Assembly (NCBI GenBank): GCA_016715865.1
Contig: JADJXM010000007.1
Location: 291,233 to 355,232, forward strand
Source of the DNA: Acidobacteriota bacterium
Lineage (GTDB): Bacteria > Acidobacteriota > Blastocatellia > RBC074
Direction: 5' to 3'
Length of the DNA: 64,000 nucleotides
Shown: positions 43,312-57,460 of the stretch, piece by piece
Numbering within the stretch: position 1 is the stretch's first letter
Layout of the letters: the number at the start of each line of letters is the position of its first letter
Program-made: the position numbers and the translations under genes
Notes under the pieces: model-generated
What the model was told of the DNA's origin: nothing
Seen by the model: only the letters and a program-made list of their open reading frames with translations
Databases searched by the model: none

Positions 43312-44496
43312 ATGACTGTCAGAAGAATATATCTTGATAACAGCGCCACGACACGGGTCGATGACGAGGTAATCGGAGCGATGCTTCCTTACTTCAGCGA
43401 AGCATATGGTAACGCATCGAGCACCCATCAATGGGGCCAGAGCGCCAAACAGGCGATCGAGGAGGCTCGAAATCAGGTTGCGCTGCTGCTCAACGCGTCG
43501 GCTACCGAAATCACCTTTGTTTCAGGCGGGACCGAGGCCGATAATCTGGCTGTCAAGGGCATCGCCGAAGCGCATGCCGGCAAGGGCCGACACATTATCA
43601 CATCACAAATCGAGCATCCGGCGGTTCTGGCTTCGTGCGCGTACCTTGAAAAGAAGGGATGGAACATCACCTACCTCCCCGTCTATCGCGAAGGCGTCGT
43701 GCGAATCGATGATGTTCGGCGGGCGATCACCGACGAAACAGTGCTCATCAGCATCATGCATGCCAACAACGAAATCGGCACTATCCAGCCACTGCGCGAG
43801 ATCGGACAGATCGTCAGGCAGCGCCGCGAGGCCGGCCAAAGACATCTTCATCTTCATTCCGACGCGGTTCAGACCGTCGGCAAGATCCCTGTCGATGTCA
43901 AAGATCTGGGCGTCGACCTGCTCGCCTTCACTGCTCACAAACTGCACGGCCCAAAGGGCATCGGCGTACTCTACGTTCGTCGCGGTGTCAGGCTGGCATC
44001 GCAACTCCACGGAGGACATCACGAACGGGACCGGCGCGCAGGCACCGAGAGCGTTCCCCTCATCGTCGCCATCGGTAAGGCCTCCGATCTGGCTCGCACA
44101 TCACTTCAGGAGAGAAGCCAGCGCCTGCAGGAATTGCGAGATCATCTTGAACGCGAGCTGCTGCAACGCATACCGTTCGTCACCGTCAATGGTGATGCCG
44201 AACGCCGTTTGCCGAATATCTCGAATCTCAATTTCGATTACGTCGAAGGCGAAGGCCTGCAGATTTCGCTCGACCTCAAAGGCATCGCTGTCTCGACCGG
44301 ATCGGCCTGCTCGTCGGGCTCGCTGGAACCTTCGCATGTCCTCGTTGCCATCGGACTGTCGCAGGAGACCGGTCACGGAACGCTCAGATTCAGTCTTGGT
44401 AAGGACAACACTCGCGATGAGATCGATTACGTTCTGGAAATTCTGCCCGGAATGGTCGAAAAACTGCGAAAACTTTCTCCGAGAGTGAAAAAGTAG
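43312..44496 (+). CDS. Cysteine desulfurase (NifS/IscS type)
   Basis: A 394-residue pyridoxal-phosphate enzyme that takes sulfur from cysteine for Fe-S clusters and other thio-cofactors. It has IYLDNSATTRVDDEV, the cofactor lysine Lys210 in FTAHKLHGPKG and the reactive Cys333 in STGSACSSGSLEPSHVL. The IscU-like gene downstream receives the sulfur. The stop codon TAG is part of a short TTTCCAG repeat. Confidence 0.95.
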   Translation: MTVRRIYLDNSATTRVDDEVIGAMLPYFSEAYGNASSTHQWGQSAKQAIEEARNQVALLLNASATEITFVSGGTEADNLAVKGIAEAHAGKGRHIITSQIEHPAVLASCAYLEKKGWNITYLPVYREGVVRIDDVRRAITDETVLISIMHANNEIGTIQPLREIGQIVRQRREAGQRHLHLHSDAVQTVGKIPVDVKDLGVDLLAFTAHKLHGPKGIGVLYVRRGVRLASQLHGGHHERDRRAGTESVPLIVAIGKASDLARTSLQERSQRLQELRDHLERELLQRIPFVTVNGDAERRLPNISNLNFDYVEGEGLQISLDLKGIAVSTGSACSSGSLEPSHVLVAIGLSQETGHGTLRFSLGKDNTRDEIDYVLEILPGMVEKLRKLSPRVKK

Positions 44497-44550
44497 TTTC
44501 CAGTGGAAACTAAATAACTAAATTTTCTTGTATTCAAGACTGGAAAAAAG

Positions 44551-44747
<197 letters not shown>

Positions 44748-44784
44748 AATAGTTAAAAGACTAGTGTCCAGGGTACTAACCACC

Positions 44785-45153
44785 ATGTACAGCGCCAAAG
44801 TACTCGAACATCTAGAATCCCCGCGCAATGTCGGAGCATTGCCTGACGCCAGCGCCTGCGGCGAGGCGACCAATCCCGTCTGCGGAGACCTGCTCAAACT
44901 GTATGTCAAGGTCGAAAACGATGTCATCACAGCGACGGGTTTTCAGATCGAGGGTTGCCCTCCGAGCATAGCCGCCGGATCTGCGCTGACCGAGATGTTG
45001 GCGGGTATGACAACGGCAGAAGCGGCCGCGCTCACGCCGAATGATGTCACGCACGCACTCGAGTCCCTGCCGCGCAACAAGGAGCATTGTTCGCTGCTGG
45101 CGATCGATGCGCTCCGCTCCGCTCTCGCTCAACTGCGCCGCGACGTGGTATAA
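44785..45153 (+). CDS. IscU/NifU-like Fe-S cluster scaffold
   Basis: A 122-residue scaffold on which Fe-S clusters are built. The three ligand cysteines are Cys33 (NPVCGD), Cys58 (IEGCPPSIAAGSA) and Cys102 (KEHCSLLA). I start it at ATG 44785 (MYSAKVLEHL), which fits the family N-terminus. It follows the cysteine desulfurase, and its stop is about 50 bases before glcE. Confidence 0.93.
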   Translation: MYSAKVLEHLESPRNVGALPDASACGEATNPVCGDLLKLYVKVENDVITATGFQIEGCPPSIAAGSALTEMLAGMTTAEAAALTPNDVTHALESLPRNKEHCSLLAIDALRSALAQLRRDVV

Positions 45154-45202
45154 AGCGAACGATATTCAACTCGAAAATTCATCAGACATTGAACTGGAAA
45201 AT

Positions 45203-46510
45203 ATGAGCAATTCCGGCAGCACAGTGCCTTCCGACAAAATACTGGCTCGCTTGCAAAAGGCATTCGGTGAAGACAGAGCGCAACTGGTCGATGGCGAGCG
45301 ATTCCGCGTTTTGAACGAAGAGTACCGCATCATCGCATTTCCGCAAAACATAGACGAGTTGAGCGAAGTGCTCAAGCTGGCCGCGGCCGATAACCTGAGT
45401 TTGATTCCGGCTGGCGCCGGGACCTGGCTCGACATGGGAAATCACGCTCGTGCCTGCGACCTGATCGTTTCGACAGCAAAAATGTCACGCGTGCTCGAGT
45501 ATGAGCCCGCCGATCTGACGGCAACCGTCGAAGCCGGATGCACCCTGGCGACGTTCAACCGCAAAGCGGCAGAAGACAAACAGTTCATCCCGATCGACCC
45601 GTTCGGTGACGATAGATCGACGATCGGCGGGACAATCGCCACGGGAAGTTACGGACCTATCCGCTGCGCATACGGAACGCCTCGCGACTGGCTGATCGGA
45701 CTGCGCATTGTTCACGCCGACGGGCAGATCACATCGGCCGGCGGAAAGGTCGTCAAGAATGTCGCCGGATATGACCTCTGCAAACTATACACAGGCAGTT
45801 TCGGCACCCTCGGAATCATCGCCGAGATGAGCTTCAAATTACGAGCTCTGCCCTCCGACGACAGTTCCCTTATCTTTTATGCCGACACCGCTCGACCATT
45901 GTGCGATCTGATTGGACGAATTCATGACTCGGACCTTTCGCCATCTGCAATGGAATTGATCTCATACGGCTCCATGGATCTGCCGATGGATCCCTCCGGA
46001 TTCGCGCTGGCCATTCGATTTTTGAGCGAAACCGAGACGGCACTCTGGCAACAGGCTGAAGCAATCAGGCTGGGCAGGATGGGGTCAGACCTGAACCATA
46101 AACTGATGAACGCTCAAGAAAGCGATGAGTTCTGGCGCAGGTACCGCGAAAGCGAGATCTCTGGCGACTGGGAGACCTGTCTGCGTATCAGCTCCCTGCC
46201 GGCTGCGCTGCCAGACACGCTGGCCGTCATCGACAATCTCCTTTCCCGTGTTCACACCCGCGCCCATGCCGCAAATGGCGCAGTCAGAGTCCTCAGTCAG
46301 GCGATCGATTCAGAAGTTATTCTGGAATTGCGCAACTACATCCAGCAGCGGGGTGGCTCACTCGTTCTCATTCGAGCCAGTGACGATCTCAAGCGACGCG
46401 TCGAGGTGTGGGGCGATGCGGGACCATCTGTATCGATTATGAGACAGATCAAGGACCGTTTTGACCCGCAAGGCCGGCTTAATCCCGGCCGTTTCATTGC
46501 CGGTATTTAA
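45203..46510 (+). CDS. glcE: Glycolate oxidase FAD-binding subunit GlcE
   Basis: A 435-residue FAD-binding oxidase subunit. It has a PCMH-type FAD domain: IIAFPQNIDELSEVLKLAA, PAGAGTWLDMG, GDDRSTIGGTIATGSYGPIRCAYGTPRDWLIGLRIV and VVKNVAGYDLCKLYTGSFGTLGII, as in GlcE. It ends DPQGRLNPGRF. It acts with GlcF, encoded 35 bases downstream, in oxidising glycolate to glyoxylate. The catalytic GlcD subunit gene is not seen in the window. A longer frame to 45041 overlaps the IscU gene and is not credible. Confidence 0.9.
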   Translation: MSNSGSTVPSDKILARLQKAFGEDRAQLVDGERFRVLNEEYRIIAFPQNIDELSEVLKLAAADNLSLIPAGAGTWLDMGNHARACDLIVSTAKMSRVLEYEPADLTATVEAGCTLATFNRKAAEDKQFIPIDPFGDDRSTIGGTIATGSYGPIRCAYGTPRDWLIGLRIVHADGQITSAGGKVVKNVAGYDLCKLYTGSFGTLGIIAEMSFKLRALPSDDSSLIFYADTARPLCDLIGRIHDSDLSPSAMELISYGSMDLPMDPSGFALAIRFLSETETALWQQAEAIRLGRMGSDLNHKLMNAQESDEFWRRYRESEISGDWETCLRISSLPAALPDTLAVIDNLLSRVHTRAHAANGAVRVLSQAIDSEVILELRNYIQQRGGSLVLIRASDDLKRRVEVWGDAGPSVSIMRQIKDRFDPQGRLNPGRFIAGI

Positions 46511-46545
46511 TATTTATAGCGAATTCAAATCGACAGGAATTATAG

Positions 46546-47874
46546 ATGACCGGACAAAACACCCTGCAAAACGCGCTCAGCGCTGAAATCGACAAGGTTC
46601 TTGGCTGCATCCACTGCGGGCTCTGCCTGCCATCCTGCCCGACCTATCAGCAGCTCGGAAATGAGAACGACAGTCCTCGCGGCCGCATATATCTCATGCG
46701 CGCAGTGACAGAAGGACGCCTCGATGCCGCATCTCCCTCGTTTTCCCGCCACATCGATCTATGCCTCGGATGCCGCGCATGCGAAACCGCCTGTCCGGCC
46801 GGGGTCAATTACGGTCACCTGCTTGAATCGGCACGCGAAACCATTAAGTATCACGGCGGAGATTCCGCCGGCCCGGCACGCTTCCAGAAGAGAATGCTTG
46901 GTTACGCGCTGCGAAATATATTCCCGAATCCGAAACGGCTTGGAACCACCTTCGCCCTCTTCAGATTTCTGCGCGACAACTCGCTCACGCGACTTATTTT
47001 TCGTAGCGGGATTGTGAGTCGAATCTCGAAGAAGGCCGATTTTGCGTTCTCACTGCTCATGACCACTAGTCAGGGAATAAGCCGTTCTGTCACCGGCGAG
47101 GCCTCAGGCGCCGGCGCGCGTCAGGTTTCGGTCTTCACCGGATGCGTCATGGAGAGCCTCTTCAAACCGGCCAACGATGCTACCAAACGGGTTCTGGCCG
47201 TCAACGACTGCAGTCTCAGGAATGTTGGCGAACAGGTCTGCTGCGGCGCACTGCACGCGCACTCGGGCGATCTTGAAACCGCGCGCGATCTGGCACGCCG
47301 GAACATCAACGCATTCGAGAGTTTTCTTGACTCTGACAACGGCGCAACCATCATTATTAATGCCGCCGGCTGCGGAGCGCTGCTCAAGGAATACGATCAG
47401 TTGTTGAAGGACGACCCGGCCTATGCCGCGAGGGCTGAAAAGTTCAGCCGCAGCGTGCGCGACGTGACCGAATACCTCGCCCGTGGAGAGGTCAAAACAG
47501 GAGCTCCCATCGACAGGCACGTCACTTTTGACGCCCCATGCCATCTCTTCCACGCTCAGCGCGTAACGACCGCGCCGCAACAGATCCTGACTTCGATTCC
47601 GGGTTTGAAATATACCCCGCTCGATGGAATGCAGGACTGCTGCGGCGGCGCTGGAATCTACAACCTGAGCGAACCTGAGATGTCTGAAAAATTACTGGCT
47701 GACAAGATCGGAAAGGTCAAGGCAACCGGAGCAGACCTGCTGGTGACGGCCAACCCCGGATGCCATATGCAGCTTGGAGCCGGATTGAAGATCTTTTCTG
47801 TCGATTGCGGAGTCGCTCACATCGTCGAACTGCTCGATGAATCCTACCGAAAAGCGGGATTTTATAGTAAGTAG
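46546..47874 (+). CDS. glcF: Glycolate oxidase iron-sulfur subunit GlcF
   Basis: A 442-residue protein with two 4Fe-4S motifs: Cys21, 24, 27, 31 (CIHCGLCLPSC) and Cys73, 76, 79, 83 (CLGCRACETAC). Two CCG domains follow (QVCCGALHAHSGD and MQDCCGGAGIYNL). It passes electrons from GlcD/GlcE to the membrane quinone pool. The last residues and the TAG stop (YSK, stop) are built by a seven-base repeat array. Confidence 0.94.
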   Translation: MTGQNTLQNALSAEIDKVLGCIHCGLCLPSCPTYQQLGNENDSPRGRIYLMRAVTEGRLDAASPSFSRHIDLCLGCRACETACPAGVNYGHLLESARETIKYHGGDSAGPARFQKRMLGYALRNIFPNPKRLGTTFALFRFLRDNSLTRLIFRSGIVSRISKKADFAFSLLMTTSQGISRSVTGEASGAGARQVSVFTGCVMESLFKPANDATKRVLAVNDCSLRNVGEQVCCGALHAHSGDLETARDLARRNINAFESFLDSDNGATIIINAAGCGALLKEYDQLLKDDPAYAARAEKFSRSVRDVTEYLARGEVKTGAPIDRHVTFDAPCHLFHAQRVTTAPQQILTSIPGLKYTPLDGMQDCCGGAGIYNLSEPEMSEKLLADKIGKVKATGADLLVTANPGCHMQLGAGLKIFSVDCGVAHIVELLDESYRKAGFYSK

Positions 47875-47886
47875 AAAGTAAAAAGT

Positions 47887-48268
47887 ACTGATGTTACGCA
47901 GAGACATTGTTCGGAAACTGCTTGACTTGTCCCGAACCCGCGAAGCGGGTGGACAGAATAGAGCCCGGGGTGAAGCGAGGCCGTCAGGCCGAGCGAAACC
48001 CCGGGTATTGTGATCATCATTTCAGCAAGCCCATGAAATGGGCGGCAGATTTCTCGATGACGCCTGACTCTTCCGCACACGCTATCGCCCACTTCGTGGG
48101 CTTGTCAATTTTGCTGGAACGGGACCCGGGGTTTCGCTCGGCCTGACGGCCTCGCTCCACCCCGGGCTCTATTCTTTCGCCTGCGTTGCAGGCTCACAGA
48201 AGAATATGCCTGAGCAACCTCAAAATTTGTCAAATCGATTTTAAAGGACTCTTCTGCGTAACATCAGT
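47887..48268. mobile_element. MITE-like element, copy 1 (382 bp)
   Basis: It starts ACTGATGTTACGCAGA and ends with the perfect reverse complement TCTGCGTAACATCAGT. Inside are two nearly identical inverted arms of about 45 bases (about 47963-48006 and 48124-48168), each with AGCCCGGGGT at the end. There is no credible gene inside. A second copy lies at 59746-60129. The flanks are a facing pair of AGAAAGT arrays (AAAGT before, ACTTT after), so no direct target duplication is seen here. Confidence 0.85.
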
Positions 48269-48282
48269 ACTTTCTACTTTTT

Positions 48283-51003
<2,721 letters not shown>

Positions 51004-51148
51004 CTCTGTTTTGTTTTCCTCTGAATTGGTAAGATTGCCGTGCTCTGAGTATCATTGGATTCAAATCAGGTATTATAGACTACGCAGTGGCCTGAGTCGA
51101 ATTGCACTGATGGTCGACAGGTGCCTTTTTCCACTGACGAAAGAGTAA

Positions 51149-52540
51149 TCAGAGATCGAATTTATCCATATAATCCGGAGTCTCTATCGGCCAGCCGAAA
51201 CGATCGGTGATCTTGTCCTTGAGCGCATCCATGGCCTTCGATTCGCCGTGAACCAGAAAGACCTTCTCCGGTGCACGCTTGAATCCGCTTAGCCAGCGCA
51301 GGATCTCGCGATAATCCGCGTGTGCCGAGAGGTTTTCGAGCTGCTCGATGCGAGCCTCGACCGGCACCACCTGGCCGAAAATCTTGATCTCTTTTTCTCC
51401 CTCCAACAGCCTGCGTCCGCGCGTCCCTTCGGCCTGAAACCCGACAAAGATGACGGTGTTCCGATTATCCGGCAGGCGCCGCAGCAGGTGATGCAGAATA
51501 CGACCTCCGGTCGCCATGCCGCTGGCTGAAATGACGATCGTCGGTTCCTCTGTGGCCGTGACCGCCTTCGATTCCTGTACCGTCCGAGCAAGGGTGAAGC
51601 GCCGGGTTGCCAGCGGGTTGCGCTGGTCATCGACCAGATCCTTCATCTCAAAGTCGTGCTCTTCCCTGTGGCGAAGATAGAGCTTCGTCGCACTGACCGC
51701 CATCGGGCTGTCGACCACCACCGGCAGAACAGGGATCTCTCCCTTTTCTTCCAGTTCGCGGATCAGATATAGCAGATGCTGCGTTCTGCCGACTGCAAAG
51801 GCCGGAATCAGAACATGTCCGCCGCGTTTCGCCGTTTCATTTATAATCTCGGCCAGTTTCACCTTGACGTCGATATCCGGATGTTCCCGATCGCCGTATG
51901 TCGATTCGAGGACGATGTAATCGGCTTCATCGACGTCGGATGGATCGTGCACTATCGGTTCGTTATATCGACCGAGATCGCCGGTCAGAAGCATCGTCTT
52001 CTCGTCTCCTGCCTTGTTCCGAAAACTCATCTTGACAAATCCGGAACCTAGAATGTGGCCGGCCGTGATGAACTCGAAAGACAGCTTCGGCGTCAATTGA
52101 ACGCGCTTCTGGTAATTGACGCTCTTAAACAGTTTGAGCGCCGCTTCGGCGTCCTGTTCAGTATAAAGTGGCAGAGCCGGGTGATGCCGCGACGAGCCGA
52201 CCTTGTTGGCGTATGCTGCCTCTTCTTCCTGCAATCGTGCGGAATCGGGCAGCATGATTCGCGACAGTTCGACTGTCGCCGGCGTCGCATAGACAGTTCC
52301 ATCGAATCCCTCCCAGACAAGTCGCGGAAGGTATCCGGTATGATCGATATGCGCGTGAGTCAAAATGACCGAATTGATCGATGTGGGATTAATTGGAAAC
52401 GGCTCCCAGTTACGGAGCCGCAGTTGCTTTAAGCCCTGGAACAACCCGCAATCGACCATCACCCGGTATCCGTCAACTTCGATCAGGTGCTTCGATCCGG
52501 TGACAGTGCGCGTTGCACCAAGGAACTGGATATAGGCCAT
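51149..52540 (-). CDS. Metallo-beta-lactamase/beta-CASP RNase-like protein
   Basis: A 463-residue protein of the CPSF/YSH1-like beta-CASP family, with RNA-processing domain. The zinc-binding motif is HAHIDH (62-67), with LTGDLGRY, the beta-CASP segment VLIPAFAVGRTQHLLYLI, ISASGMATGGRILHHL and SAHADYREIL near the end. Such proteins cut RNA at 3' ends or act in decay. There are no RNA partner genes nearby. Confidence 0.93.
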   Translation of the reverse strand: MAYIQFLGATRTVTGSKHLIEVDGYRVMVDCGLFQGLKQLRLRNWEPFPINPTSINSVILTHAHIDHTGYLPRLVWEGFDGTVYATPATVELSRIMLPDSARLQEEEAAYANKVGSSRHHPALPLYTEQDAEAALKLFKSVNYQKRVQLTPKLSFEFITAGHILGSGFVKMSFRNKAGDEKTMLLTGDLGRYNEPIVHDPSDVDEADYIVLESTYGDREHPDIDVKVKLAEIINETAKRGGHVLIPAFAVGRTQHLLYLIRELEEKGEIPVLPVVVDSPMAVSATKLYLRHREEHDFEMKDLVDDQRNPLATRRFTLARTVQESKAVTATEEPTIVISASGMATGGRILHHLLRRLPDNRNTVIFVGFQAEGTRGRRLLEGEKEIKIFGQVVPVEARIEQLENLSAHADYREILRWLSGFKRAPEKVFLVHGESKAMDALKDKITDRFGWPIETPDYMDKFDL

Positions 52541-52592
52541 TTGTCCTCCAGGCTATCATTGATTCTTTGATTCGACGATTCGACGATTCGAC

Positions 52593-52632
52593 GACAAGAA
52601 GCCAGGACAGCCGGCTGTCCTGGCTTCTTGTC
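52593..52632. repeat. Perfect 40-bp palindrome
   Basis: Each half reads GACAAGAAGCCAGGACAGCC toward the centre (CCGG in the middle). Three ATTCGACG units lie just to the left (52568-52592). It lies between the peroxiredoxin and beta-CASP genes. No T-run follows, so it may be a REP-like element rather than a terminator. Confidence 0.88.
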
Positions 52633-52713
52633 TGCCCGAACACAATCGCCTTCCCGACCCGGCGAAAATGTCTCGACACGTCATTCCACCGGAACCACGT
52701 CAGCAAAAGATCC

Positions 52714-53283
<570 letters not shown>

Positions 53284-53459
53284 CGTTTCACGTCTCCTTG
53301 ATCTGGGTTGGATTTCCATTTGACTATGCAACCGGTTCAGGATGCTCCTGCCCCCCTCCGCGGTCACTTGTTCGTGTCCGCTATTAGACATCATCGTCGT
53401 TTGTTCGCGCAACTCCCAGTCACCGGATTCCCTCAGCAACCATACTTAAGGGCAAATGA

Positions 53460-53568
53460 AAAGTTTCCAGTTTCCAGTATCCTGGACCGTGCAAGTTTAT
53501 TCAGATGAGCAGGACTGCGGTTGAAAGCGAAGCGTGGAGAAGCAACTGGAAACTTGAAACTGGAAACT
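53460..53568. repeat. Facing seven-base-period arrays (TTTCCAG / CTGGAAA)
   Basis: The left arm 53460-53479 faces the right arm 53544-53568, with a 64-base spacer. It lies upstream of the selenoprotein gene. Confidence 0.75.
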
Positions 53569-55224
<1,656 letters not shown>

Positions 55225-55769
55225 ATCTCAATCAAGGAACCCCTTTCCGTGAAACCATGACACGATACGAAGTGCCCCGTCGTGTCCCCCTTCTCTTCAC
55301 GTGACGGCTCCAAAACAACCCGCCATATTTGAATATTTCAATCAGTCTTATCTCAGTATTTCCTGATATTTACAGAGACATCATAGCTAATAATCCTTTG
55401 ACTTCCCCGCCCTCCTAATATAAAATCCGTGATTGACGAGATATGGATCAGATTTGTTGTAAGTTAATCCTGACTTAGCCTGGTTAAAATCCCCCCTGGC
55501 TGTCATTAGCAAAAACATAAGTTGAAAGAACTGGATTGATCCAGGACGACATTATTCCCGGCAAATTGATTTTCATGACGATCCTCATAAACCGGCAGTA
55601 ATGAAGAAATATCAACGTCTGGAATCAGCCCGTGCCAATTTACTGCCATTATTCACATTGAACGCACTAGTGATTGACCGGTCAGTGATCAGACGGGTTC
55701 GACGGGACGTCGGCCGCATTCACGATTATCTTGCGGCATTTTACGAATAATTGATTGATGGGGTGCTTA
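55225..55769. other. Intergenic region
   Basis: About 540 bases between the sigma factor and the first zinc-finger gene. No gene, tRNA or clear repeat is seen. The length suggests its own promoter for the zinc-finger gene. Confidence 0.4.
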
Positions 55770-56039
55770 ATGATCAATATCGAAAACAATAACACCGAAC
55801 AAGACGACGTTGAATCGCGAATCTGTGAGAAAGTCTATGATTATTACAATGGAGCGCTCTCTCCGAACGAAGTGCGAGTCTTCGAACGCCACCTGATTCA
55901 ATGCCCGGATTGTGAGCGGACTGTCCTGACGCTTGACCGCATGCTGAGCGCGATCAACGAAGACGATTCTGCCGCGGATCTGCCTCAAATCAAGAGTAAA
56001 ATCCCGCCTCGCAGAGCCGAACGCAAGACAAAACCCTGA
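55770..56039 (+). CDS. Small zinc-finger (zf-HC2-like) protein, paralogue 1
   Basis: An 89-residue soluble protein. Its core VYDYYNGALSPNEVRVFE followed by HLIQCPDCERTVL carries the His-x3-Cys-x2-Cys motif of anti-sigma zinc-binding domains. The tail is basic (KIPPRRAERKTKP). It has no membrane helix. A near relative is encoded at 56738-57019. The start is ATG 55770 or 55758; ribosome sites are weak. It could bind the sigma factor encoded upstream. Confidence 0.75.
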   Translation: MINIENNNTEQDDVESRICEKVYDYYNGALSPNEVRVFERHLIQCPDCERTVLTLDRMLSAINEDDSAADLPQIKSKIPPRRAERKTKP

Positions 56040-56737
56040 AGCCTGAAAATCATCGAACCAAATAATCAGTCCGGATCATGCATATCAGCAATGGATTACC
56101 GGACTCGCTTTACCATTCACCGTTCCTCCTATCCTCCTTTTAAAGTCACGCCCTTCTGTCAACACCTTCAGACCACCCCTTTATCATCCGGCTGTTCGAT
56201 TCCTGCCGCGTTCGTTTACGGCCAGGCTCCGTTGCCCGCCTGATTCAGAACGCAAGAGCAATCGAGCGCCATTAAATGAACAAATTTTGCCTGTCAAGAT
56301 AAATAAATTTTGGCACGCAATCTGATGTTGCCGTGTCGTCTATAAGACCGAACGTGAAAAAAAAATGATGCTTCAAATCGAGCATCTCTGGCAAAGACAA
56401 TCACCAGCCAGACAGTCCCGCGAGTGTTTTAAGTCAAACCCAAGACAAGCTGTCCTCCCGCCCGACACGCGCAATCTTTCGTGCGGGCCTCCTGAATAAG
56501 CAGTTAATTCTGCTCATCACAAGTTCTGGTGCCTTTAATTCATCACAATAGTTATCACTGGTGATCCGGCTATTAACACGCCGGCAAACCGTGCGCATGG
56601 AAATCATAACAGTCGAATCGTGTCCGGCACGGTTCGGGACTGTCAACGTCTGCCTGTCCGTCGGTGACCGACCGGCCGCGCGCCTCATCGCCATCGCGGA
56701 CTCGCTACAACACATTTACAGCAAGATGGAGGAACCA
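56040..56737. other. Intergenic region
   Basis: About 700 bases between the two zinc-finger genes. No gene is credible; a coding-like frame from 56561 runs into the second zinc-finger gene but has no family features before it. No repeat recognised. Confidence 0.4.
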
Positions 56738-57019
56738 ATGAGCATATTCGACTATCAGCGTCAAACTCGAAAAACTTGCATCGAACCGGAAATCGGCCGG
56801 CAGGTCTACGACTACTATAACGGCCTGCTGGCTGCGCATGAAGTGCGTCTCTTCGAGCAGCATATGATACGGTGCGCACATTGCGAACGGACCGTTCTTG
56901 AGCTCGACGCCACATTATCCGCGCTCGATGACCTGCATGACTTCGGCGCGCTGATCGACGCACAAGACACAAAGAAAACTCCCTTCGCATCCTGGCTCGA
57001 TCGCAGGCTGAGGCATTGA
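56738..57019 (+). CDS. Small zinc-finger (zf-HC2-like) protein, paralogue 2
   Basis: A 93-residue soluble protein paralogous to the one at 55770. The core VYDYYNGLLAAHEVRLFEQ then HMIRCAHCERTVLELDATLSAL repeats the same pattern, with His-x3-Cys-x2-Cys. The N-terminus has a further Cys (RKTCIEPEIG). I start it at ATG 56738, right after GGAGGAACCA. The pair plus the sigma factor suggests a local regulatory unit. Confidence 0.78.
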   Translation: MSIFDYQRQTRKTCIEPEIGRQVYDYYNGLLAAHEVRLFEQHMIRCAHCERTVLELDATLSALDDLHDFGALIDAQDTKKTPFASWLDRRLRH

Positions 57020-57460
57020 TACTGCTTTCAGTTATATCGACACCGATACAGCAAGGTGCAGGAAGTCACTTCTGAACGCCTTGCTGTTCCCTTCTCCAGG
57101 CATCTGATATTACCTGAAAATAAATCAAAGTAACATAAACTCTCTTTCAGATCAGACATGAATAACAAACACATAACATCGAGCTGTACAACAAAGGGAT
57201 CAACGATACAAGTTCATGCTTCATGCAACATCATTCGCAAAAATAAAAAGACACTGCAAGTGCAAAATCAGGGAAACAGCGGCGTCTATACCACCGAACG
57301 AGGAAGAAGCTGATACGAAACAGCGAATCCCTGATCAATAGCAATAATGCATCTGCTACTAAACAGCGAATAGTAACATATGCATAACACAGCGAATAAC
57401 AACAGTAACATTGAATCGGTAATTCCGATAACACAAAGCAACGAATAAGGAGCTACAACC
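57020..57460. other. AT-rich leader with repeated ACAGCGAAT
   Basis: ACAGCGAAT occurs at 57320-57328, 57363-57371 and 57389-57397, with a related CAACGAAT at 57439-57446 just before the ribosome site of the secreted-protein gene. The rest is AT-rich without coding frames. It may hold a regulated promoter. Confidence 0.45.

Noticed and set aside
47887..48268. Short open frames inside the MITE-like element
   Set aside because: They run through the internal inverted arms, have no start signals, and differ between the two copies.
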